64,000 bases of DNA from Vermamoeba vermiformis (lineage: Eukaryota > Tubulinea > Echinamoebida): assembly GCA_045837725.1 (NCBI GenBank), contig JBEWZL010000077.1, positions 124,001 through 188,000 on the forward strand, in the 5' to 3' direction. Below, piece by piece: positions 55,979 through 64,000 of the stretch. The position numbers and the translations under genes were made by a program. The notes beneath the pieces were generated by a model, which did no database searches, was not told the origin of the DNA, and saw only the letters and a list, made by a program, of their open reading frames with translations. Each line of letters begins with the position of its first letter. Positions within the stretch are counted from its first letter, which is position 1.

Positions 55979-58258
55979 ATGAGCTCATTAATATCACTGC
56001 AGGCCGACAAATTGGAGGAAGATGTGGAGACGATCGCCAGCTTGCAAAAGAAGCTCGACCAAGCGACGACGTACGCAGAATGGAGGAAAATAGCACTTAG
56101 ACTAGACGAGCTTACAGGTAAATATTGCAATGCTTCAAATTACAGCGAGTCTACGCGGCATCTAGGCGGATTACGAAACAGATTTACTTGCATTTGCAAT
56201 ATTCTATGAAGCCGCTCATAGTAATAATTTGATGTATAGGCAACGAGAAATGGAAAAGGGATAACGAGACTACGATTTTCGATTATAAGCTGATCGAGGC
56301 AAGATTGCGACACTTGAAACTCGCAAAAGAACAAGCTACCGATGGTGGCGACGTTAGACCTTTGTTAAATCTTGTTCGCGTTGGTAAGCGTCATTATACT
56401 ATTGATTTAATTAATTAATTGAGGGAAGTGTGAAACGAGATTTGACCTCGAACTTATGTAGATTGAATTTAACGCCCAAAAATAATGCAATAGGATATTT
56501 ATTAGTTTATAATAATAAATTGGGCGGTGAAACGCAATACTAGGCGGAAATTTCTTGCGTTCCTTCGAAGATGTCGTTTCGAAAATTAACCAAAACAATT
56601 TCCTTTAACAGGTTTAATGCGAAATTTGGGTGGTATGGGTGATGCTAGACTATACGAGAAGTGCTATATTGGTACCAAGTATTTGGTAAGCGAATCGTCG
56701 CTTCTGATCAAGACTCGAAATAATTTTTAACTGAACGTTTCAAATTGATTATTTGCAAGTACCGTCTTAAGTAGGTGAATATTAACGACATATTTTTAAC
56801 AGATAGAGGATTACGTCAAGACTGCAGTGGATTCGCTCAACTTTTTGTTGAACCACGACTTCCCTGATATCTCTATTGTTCAAAAATTCGATTTCTTTTG
56901 GGAGACTCGTCAAGCCTTTGGTCGTACGGCTCTTTGTCTAAGCGGTGGAGCCACATTAGGTAAGTCAGGAGGATCTATCCACGAATTTATTGTTAAATTT
57001 TGAATTTATTCTTGCAGGCATGTATCACTTTGGCGTGCTTAAAACATTGTTCGACAATCACCTCTTGCCTCGTATTATTTCGGGCTCGAGTGTCGGCTCA
57101 ATTGCTGCATCACTTGTTTCAACGAGGACCGACGAAGAACTGCCCGATCTGTTCGAAATGAAGACGATCAAATTTGACGCATTCGATCCTAAGGGCAGCT
57201 TTCAGCGTAAAGTGGCTCGATTATTGTCAAAAGGAGTATTGATGGACATTCAAAAACTTCAATCGATGATTCGCGCAAATGTCGGTGATATTACGTTTAA
57301 AGAAGCTTACGAAAGAACAAAAAGAATATTAAATATTACAGTGAGTCCTACGCATGACTTTGGCATCCCAACACTGCTCAATTACTTGACTGCACCTAAT
57401 GTCGTAAGTAGACCTTTTTTAATTTGACTTTTTTCTGCAAGTACTAACCATGATTAGTTGATTTGGTCTGCCGCAAGTGCATCGTGCGCATTATCGTTCT
57501 TATATGAGCCAGTAGAACTACTCGCCAAAGACGAATTTGGAAATATTGCCCCGTATCATCCTTCAGGTAAATTTCAATATTCCAGCGTCGTATTTAATAC
57601 TCATATTTCATGCAAGTGCTGAAATGGAGCGACGGCAGTGTCGAGAATGATCTCCCAATGACGAGATTGAGCGAATTATTCAACGTGAATCACTTCATCG
57701 TGTCGCAAGGTAAAACTAAAGGCACCAATGGTGATTCGTTGTGCAATCAATTAACGTTATTATTTTGCAGTCAATCCGCACGTCATTCCGTTCTTAGGCA
57801 CCTCAGATAGTTTTGAAAATGAAACTTTGCTTAGTCGCTTGCGCTACTGCGTCTTTTCAGAGTTTCAACACCGCATCAATCAGCTCGGCAATTTGGGCTT
57901 GATACCTCGTCGATTGTCGACTTTGCCGATCGTTTTGTCGCAGAAGTATCGTGGAGATATTACTATAGTGCCAGATTTTGATTTGAAGGACTACGCTCAA
58001 ATTTTATCGAATCCCACTCCAGCGTGGATCAAAGAGGCTTCGATGCGATCTGAACGTAAAGCTTGGCGAAGTAAGTCCTGGAAACGCAATCTTCTTATTT
58101 TTCTCGTCCTAACAATAATATTCGTTACAGAATTATCGATTATCCAGCATCACTTGGCTATCGAAATTGCATTGGATGAAGGAATGCAGAAATTAAGAAA
58201 AATAATTAATAAGGTACCTGAACATGCTCTTACCATTTACAAGAACAAGATTAAATGA
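55979..58258 (+). CDS. Patatin-type triacylglycerol lipase (SDP1/Tgl3-5 class)
   Basis: Nine exons (55979-56117, 56240-56383, 56612-56685, 56803-56959, 57018-57403, 57458-57566, 57617-57709, 57771-58070, 58131-58258) give 509 residues. The class releases fatty acids from storage lipid, usually at lipid droplets. The N-terminal helical DUF3336-like region ([31 protein letters not shown]) is typical. The catalytic domain has [16 protein letters not shown] (oxyanion loop), GSSVGS (Ser196) and WSDGS (Asp342), followed by [15 protein letters not shown]. The C-terminal EIALDE helix is conserved. The last intron, 58071-58130, is 60 bp with no stop; if kept it would insert [12 protein letters not shown], a membrane-helix-like segment. 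Homology favours the spliced form (AWRKLSIIQHH). Confidence 0.94.
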
Positions 58259-58516
58259 AATCAGCGAAACTTTGTAAATAGACAAAATTGTATTTTTTAT
58301 ATTATAAATTTGAAATCTCGAAACTACGATCAAAAAAGCATAATTAGTAATTAATTGATCGCGGAGCTATTCAAAAGAAGGAGATCCAGATCGGTTACGT
58401 GGCTTTTTTTAGATTTTCCGAAAGAATTTGTCGGAGAAAGTCCAACCAAACAAAACTTTCCAAAAAAAAGCTTTGTGTGACGCATTATCTGTAAGTTTAC
58501 AACAAGACCATTCATA

Positions 58517-60645
58517 ATGCAGCTCAAGAACATCTTAATTTTGTCTGTTCTCTTGTCAGTCGTCTGCTTCATCGCAGCCGAATCTGATGTAGTCGAGTTG
58601 ACTGCGGCCAACTTCGACGAGGTCGTCCAAAACACTCCCAACATTTTGGTTGAATTCTACGTAAGTGATAGATCACAAAGCTATGCAAAATCAAGATAAA
58701 TCTTTTTCTTTGGTGGATTCGTTTGCGCAGCATCTAACTTACTTTGAAGGCCCCCTGGTGTGGTCACTGCAAAAACTTGGCCCCTGAATACGAGAAGGCC
58801 GCTACTGAGTTGAAGGCTAAGGGTGTTACCTTGGCTAAGATTGACGGTTCAGCTGAGCAAGCCATTGCCCAGCAATACGGCATCAAGGGCTTCCCCACCT
58901 TGTTTTACTTCAAGTAAGTGTTCGAAACTGTTAATGAAAATTTTAAGATTGCTGCGATCTTTATTTGCCTTATTAATTAGCTCATAAAAGGAATAATTAT
59001 TTTTTTTTGATCAATTACCTAAATATTTTTCTATTTATAGGTCCTTCGAGCAAGGCAAGATTGAGTACGACGGTGAGCGCAATGCTGCCGGTATTGTCAA
59101 CTGGTGCTTGAAGAAGGTAAGCAGCTTGCAACCTCTGTCTGAACTCGATCTAATTTTCTGAAATTTTAGTCTCTTCCTCCTGTTACCGTTTTGGCCACCG
59201 CTGAAGCCCACAAGGACTTCATCGGTCAAGATGGCACTCAAATCGTCGCTTTCTTGGACACTGAGTCTGAGGGTAAGTCCGATCCCCGTCGGGTATTTTT
59301 TGATGACTCAGCAAATTTATTTAATTTTTAAAAAAATTATAGAGTACAAGGCCTACGAAGCTGCCGCTAAGGACGGTCGCTCTGATGAATTCCAATTCGG
59401 TGTTGTCTCTGACGCTGAAGTTCGCAAGGCGTAAGTATCATTATCGACTTATTATACTTGCTATGATTGCAGCATATTAACAACGTAATATTATTGTTAG
59501 TCTCGGTGTTGAGTCTGGTGTTAAGATGTACAAGGGTGAAGAAGTTTTGTCCTTCGAAGGAACCGTCGAGAAGGAAGCTGGTACGTGCTCGCTAATAATC
59601 GTTCGTGAACGGAGACACGTGTAACTAACACTGCTGCCTCTTCTAGTCGTCACTTGGGTCCTCACCAACGGCTACCCCGCCATTCAAGTCTTGACCAACA
59701 ACATCTTCAAGCGTGCCTTCAAGGACAAGACCCCCGTTGTCGTTGTCTTCCCTGGCGCTGAAGCTGACACCACTGAAGCTTTGAACCAATACACTGAAGT
59801 CGCCAAGGGTTTCAACACCAAGGTCATCTTCACTATTGCCGAGTAAGTCACGCTCAGTTGATTTAATCGCTTGAAATGGTTGCTCATCAAGTTCGTTTCA
59901 GATCTGGTCAACACCAATTGGCTGAGCGATGGGGTGCCTCTGGCAAGAAGTTCCCTACTGCCATCTTGATCACCTTCAAGCCCGCCACTGGCAACCCTAA
60001 GTTGATTGCTCTCGACGAGACTGTTGAAGTCAACCCCGAGGCCGTCAAGACTTTTGTTGCTGATGGTTTGGAAGGCAAGGCCAAGGCTTTCCGCAAGTCC
60101 GAGGAAGTCCCCGCTGACCAAGGCGAGGGTGCTTTCGTGCTTGTCGGCAAGAACTTCGAAGAAGTCGTCTTTGACGAGAAGAAGGACGTGCTCGTTGAGT
60201 TCTACGCTCCTTGGTGCGGTCACTGCAAGAAGTTGGCTCCCATCTACGACCAATTGGCTGAAGCCTTCGCTCAAGTCCCCAGCGTTCTCATCGCTAAGAT
60301 TGACGCCACTGCCAACGGTTACCCCGATGTTGTTGATGTCAACGGCTTCCCCACTCTCTACTTGTTCCCCGCCAACAACAAGGACACTCCTAGTAAGTAT
60401 TCTGACGGCGAGATCTGGATCTGTTGACACGTACTAACCTGATTCTATTAGTCATCTACGAAGGTGATCGCTCATTCGAGTCTTTGAGAGACTTCGTCCT
60501 CAAGAACAAGGCGTAAGTACAGTGGTCATATAAATAGAGAATAGGGCAAGGTGTTAACCATGGTGTTATTTCTAGTGTCGCTTTTGACGAGACTCTTGTT
60601 GGTGCCGCCGAAGAGGACGGTGAAGACGACAAGGACGAGCTCTAA
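58517..60645 (+). CDS. Protein disulfide isomerase
   Basis: Ten exons (58517-58660, 58750-58913, 59041-59116, 59170-59272, 59343-59430, 59501-59580, 59647-59842, 59902-60392, 60452-60512, 60576-60645) give 490 residues, the usual PDI length. It forms and reshuffles disulfide bonds in the ER lumen, which fits a cell with many Cys-rich receptors. A signal peptide ([16 protein letters not shown]) leads to thioredoxin domain a with APWCGHC (Cys52, Cys55), then the b and b' domains and a' with YAPWCGHC (Cys389). An acidic stretch and KDEL end the protein, giving ER retention. Codons are strongly C-ending, as in talin. An AATAAA lies at about 60718. Confidence 0.98.
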
Positions 60646-60763
60646 GCTGTTTAGGTCGCACTTGACTTAGTAACTATGACTTGTTATAATTAACTCAAAA
60701 AGAGTAACTGGTTCTATAATAAAGAAATCAATTTTAATTACGTTTGTGCACAGTCTTGGTTGC

Positions 60764-60865
60764 GAGCCACAGCTCAATTGCTCGTATGTCAATTACTCGG
60801 CCGATTATAAGGCCTATTGTCCGTTACCTATTCCACCACCCGTTGCGATCATTGTCGCGCATATC
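60764..60865 (+). pseudogene. Relic of a paralogue of the small Cys-rich GPI-like protein
   Basis: The plus-strand frame reads NCSYVNYSADYKAYCPLP and then PPPVAI, resembling TCVLNPSDQYDCRAYCPAP and LPPVAV in the C-terminal part of the gene at 60935-61884. The frame has no upstream exons, no signal peptide and no C-terminal anchor, so it is probably a leftover of a tandem duplicate whose 5' part was lost. Short, so moderate confidence. Confidence 0.5.
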
Positions 60866-60934
60866 AATCGCCGTCAACGAACTTTTCAGTTCATAAAATT
60901 AATTTTGGCAAAGCACCACTGCAACGCTTCGAAA

Positions 60935-61884
60935 ATGGTGAGCAAACATAATGGTTGTTATTAATATTAATATTCATACTCATATTGTCTCAGAAATCTG
61001 GAGCGCTCAGTCTTTGTTTTGTCTTTATGACCGTTACTTTCGCATCTGGTCTAAGCTATGTAAAATATGTAACCTACACTGATTCTACTTGCACCACTCC
61101 TAACGGTGGATTTTTCGCTTTCGGGACAGAGGTAATCGACATTTTTTTCTTTAATGATTTTGAAAATATTATTGTAATGCAATACCGTGCAGAACTGTGC
61201 CGCGGATAATGGCTTTCCAACGTGTTGGGATCTTAATGGTGGTCTTTACGTTAAAGGAGAGTGCTTAGATACGGATCCGATGCTTGATCTTCCTTCTAAT
61301 TATGTTACGATGTACATTTACCCCTCGATTGATACTACTTGCAACATGAAATCTCTATCTGGTTCTTACCAGTATGCACATGCCGGTAAGCAACAAACTT
61401 ATTCTCTGGCGTCTGCCTACACGGATCAAACTAACCATCAATTGTCGGATCAGCGCCAGCGGATGTGTGTTTCTACGGCATCAGTTCGTACATTTACAAA
61501 ATGACCGGATGCACTAATGACTGCACTGTGACGTTTAATTACTACGTACAGTCCACCAATTGTTTCAGCGACAGTCCTATCGTACAATCAACGCTGTTAA
61601 TGCCGAATGCGACGTGTGTCCTCAACCCAAGCGATCAATATGATTGCAGGGCCTATTGTCCAGCACCACTACCACCCGTTGCAGTACCAGTAGCGCCACC
61701 CATCACTGAACCAAGCGCTGCACCTTTCACCAGTCCTGTCGCTACACCTGTTACTGCATCAGGACCTTCATCGACCTCCACGCCCGGTCAAGCTCAAACA
61801 CCAGCGAAGAAGTCGAGTTCAGTTGCTCGTACTTCAGTAGGCTTGATTTGGTTGGTTGCAGTGACTTTGTACGCGTTACTTTGA
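60935..61884 (+). CDS. Small secreted Cys-rich protein, probably GPI-anchored
   Basis: Four exons (60935-60937, 60994-61131, 61193-61385, 61454-61884) give 254 residues. The first coding exon is the ATG alone, as in the F-box-like/ankyrin gene at 889. After splicing a signal peptide appears (SLCFVFMTVTFASG). The mature part has about 12 cysteines in pairs (TDSTCTT, NCAADNGFPTCW, TTCNM, CTNDCTV, CRAYCP), a Pro/Ala/Thr/Ser-rich stalk and a terminal hydrophobic stretch (VGLIWLVAVTLYALL) with no tail. This is the layout of a surface coat protein. No family was recognised and the function is unknown. A relic of a second copy lies 70 bp upstream. Confidence 0.82.
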
Positions 61885-62088
61885 GCCTTGACCACAAAGA
61901 CATAATCCGATAACTGTACTATACTGAAGATAAATACACGTTGATTACGATACACAATGATTACTATATGCCAATACTGAGGATATCAAGCTAGTCAAAG
62001 TCGCCCATATTAAGAAAATTAGTTTGATGCATTCATTGTTATTTTACAAGTCTAGAAATACACTATTTACAATTGATTTGTTTTCTAT

Positions 62089-64000
62089 TTACACAATACT
62101 CTTAGTCGAGGCAGTAGCAACACCCGAGCGAGGAGTTTGAGTGTTGTCAGATCCGGATGAAGTTGTGTGCGTGGCATTGCCGCGAGGAGTGACGCCCATG
62201 AAGTGGATTTGGAAGAAAGCTATGAGACCGAGCACTACTGCTGGCTCAATGATAAAACCGACCCACATGTAGTTGTTGGAGAGGGTCATTGTCGCGAAGA
62301 CTGAGGTCAGGATCGGATGTAGCAACGAAAAGACACAAGAAATGATAATGGACGTTCGAGTCTAGAAATAAGAATCTTAGTACTGATGAAATTAATTATT
62401 GGAGCTTGATTTGCTTACTCTTCGCAGAGTTTGAATTTTGCTCTTGGATTTGTTGTTGGCTACAAAGTTGTTTAAGAGCTTGACGACTTTAACAGCGACA
62501 GCAATATAGAAGGCAGCAATCATCAAGATAAGAACGGCGGTAAGAATACCAATGTAGAGCATTACACTGGACTGGATGTAAAGCGTGTCGACGATAATAC
62601 CAGCAACAGGGAGGAGATTGAGAATTAATGCGAGAGTAAAGAACGGAACTCGTACTCTATATATTTAAATTTATTAGTATGACGCACGAGGGCAAAGAAG
62701 GAAATTTTAAAATTGGATCCACTTACCTTTTGCTCAAGAACGGAGAAGTCTTTAATCCTTGGTACGCACTAACAGTTTCGAACCAAAAGAAGACCATTAA
62801 TAGCAGACCGGAGACTGTTCATGAAAAGGGAGTCTTAATAAGATCCGATCCGCTTGAAATTTAAATTTGATGAGCTTACACGCCCAAGAATCTTGTAAGA
62901 ATATCAAGAAAGTCTGCATCGGTACAGGATAGAAGCGACCTTCGATAGGGTCAATCCAAAGCACAATCACAACTGTCATTGGAATAATTAGTTGATTATT
63001 TTTAGCGTTCAGATCCGCTTCCGCTTACTCAGAAAATAGACCATTTCAATTAATAAGAACACAAATCCGACGTTCAGGCGGACACCTATGGTTTTAATCA
63101 TGCGCACTAGTTTGAATATGGCGTAAGCTAACAAGCCTCCGTGGCCTAGTTCGATGATGATCTGAACGGTCAAGAACCATCCAGTGCGAAAAACAGCGTC
63201 ATGCCACGTGTTGACAGCTATTAGCAATGTTATAACTGGCGTCATATTGTTATAAGGTACGTACTGGGCTCGAGCTGGATCGTTACGTAGCCTGTTGAAT
63301 TAATAACTTGTTGAAGCAGCTTGTCTCCTTCCATGCCAATCTGGAAAAGGAGTACAAGTAAGAACTAGTGATATTAAATTCCGACAGCAGTGCACAGTAA
63401 TATACTTGTCAATAGCAGTTGAATTTTGTGCGGTTACAAAAAAGTGAAATTTCCTCAATAAATTTATGCAAAGTCAACAAAATCTGAATAATACATGCTA
63501 CTGACATCGGAGACGGATGAGTTATATGGTCGTACTTACGCCGACTACTGGATAGTTAATGGCTTCACCGTGGTTCGAATAAGATTTTTGACCCGGATGT
63601 AGGGTATTATCGAGGATCATTATTCCCACTGCGCCGGCTATTAAAGGGGGAAATATTAGTTTTAATACTGGTAAACTATCCACAACTAAAAATAAACGCA
63701 CAAAAATTAACTTTTGCAATGTAATTTTAAATTGTACTGCGACATTCCCGGTTAGGAAATCTTAAATTCGTATCAATTGTTGTTCCTACCTTGAATAGCG
63801 TAGTTTACTTTGTCTATCATCGAGCATCCATATGTGGTGAGGACTACTATCTGTCCTACCGCGCTGTACTGCTCGCATCCGTTTCCCTGCCACAGATTTC
63901 AAGTTCAGTACGGAGGAATTCGGGCGGCAATAGTACTACCTGACTTACTAGATAGGTGACATTACCGACTACTTGGAACTCTGTCGCGAAGTAATTATGC
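62089..64000 (-). CDS. PA-domain seven-helix membrane protein (5' end outside window)
   Basis: Exons 64000-63949 (partial), 63886-63790, 63637-63540, 63340-63265, 63217-63029, 62972-62880, 62814-62727, 62656-62419 and 62361-62089 stay in frame to TAA. The N-terminal part is a protease-associated (PA) domain: VVLTTYGCSMIDKVNYAIQ, AGAVGIMILDN, INYPVVGIGMEGDKLLQQV. Seven hydrophobic helices follow, beginning near WFLTVQIIIELGHGGLLAYAIF and ending FIIEPAVVLGLIAFFQIHF, with a short Ser/Thr-rich tail. A PA lid joined to a seven-helix bundle suggests a receptor or sorting protein rather than a protease, because no catalytic motif is visible. No named GPCR family was recognised. The start lies beyond base 64000. 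Confidence 0.85.

Noticed and set aside
59684-60430. Long antisense reading frame opposite PDI
   Set aside because: It mirrors the C-ending codon bias of the PDI exons and runs across an intron; no family resemblance. Similar antisense frames opposite talin are rejected for the same reason.
1-64000. CRISPR arrays, rRNA genes, retroelements or virus-derived genes
   Set aside because: No spaced direct repeats, rRNA-like sequence, reverse transcriptase, integrase or capsid motifs were seen on either strand.

Overview
The window is nuclear DNA of a free-living, intron-rich unicellular eukaryote, most likely an amoebozoan. Reasons: a full-length talin with an I/LWEQ tail and no villin headpiece, which is an Amorphea gene; receptor kinases whose layout (Cys-rich ectodomain, one TM helix, an MSP/Ig-like juxtamembrane domain, a TKL-type kinase) recalls the transmembrane kinases (TMKs) of Entamoeba; and short introns, mostly 43-110 bp, with GTAAGT-like donors and a clear CTAAC branch site 12-25 nt before the acceptor. 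The species cannot be fixed from sequence alone. Eighteen protein genes were modelled exon by exon. Sixteen models run in frame from start to stop or window edge; the other two each need one extra base.

Layout. 0.9-5.9 kb: an F-box-like/ankyrin protein (+), a secreted glycoprotein (-, one apparent frameshift) and an F-box protein that is also a multi-pass membrane protein (-). 6.0-13.0 kb: two tandem secreted or GPI-like paralogues (-), each with eight exons and identical intron phases. 13.4-14.5 kb: an intronless ADP-ribosylglycohydrolase (+). 15.1-40.8 kb: the dominant feature, five paralogous EGF-repeat receptor kinases (four on +, one on -). A 907-residue Crinkler-like protein (SAM-like, P-loop NTPase, PD-(D/E)XK-like nuclease) sits between the fourth and fifth. 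41.0-42.8 kb: an acid lipase (-). 43.7-51.4 kb: talin (+). 52.1-55.1 kb: an HMG-box protein and a SMYD-type SET/MYND methyltransferase (both -). 56.0-58.3 kb: a patatin-type lipase of the SDP1/Tgl class (+). 58.5-60.6 kb: a KDEL-ended protein disulfide isomerase (+). 60.8-61.9 kb: a small Cys-rich GPI-like protein plus a relic of a paralogue (+). 62.1-64.0 kb: the 3' part of a PA-domain seven-helix protein (-).

The kinase block is the most active part of the window. Its members share exon order and phase, carry nearly identical patches that look like recent gene conversion (one about 197 bp juxtamembrane tract, and one about 350 bp EGF tract that includes introns), and differ in which introns they kept. 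A 108-bp inverted repeat has copied the last codons and 3' UTR of the third kinase. A palindrome, TGACACGTGTCA, recurs in their introns. Sensing ectodomains beside a nuclease-type effector gene suggest a recognition or defence locus; that link is inference only. Talin, PDI, lipase, SMYD and HMG-box genes are ordinary housekeeping genes. Talin and PDI use markedly C-ending codons, as highly expressed genes often do.
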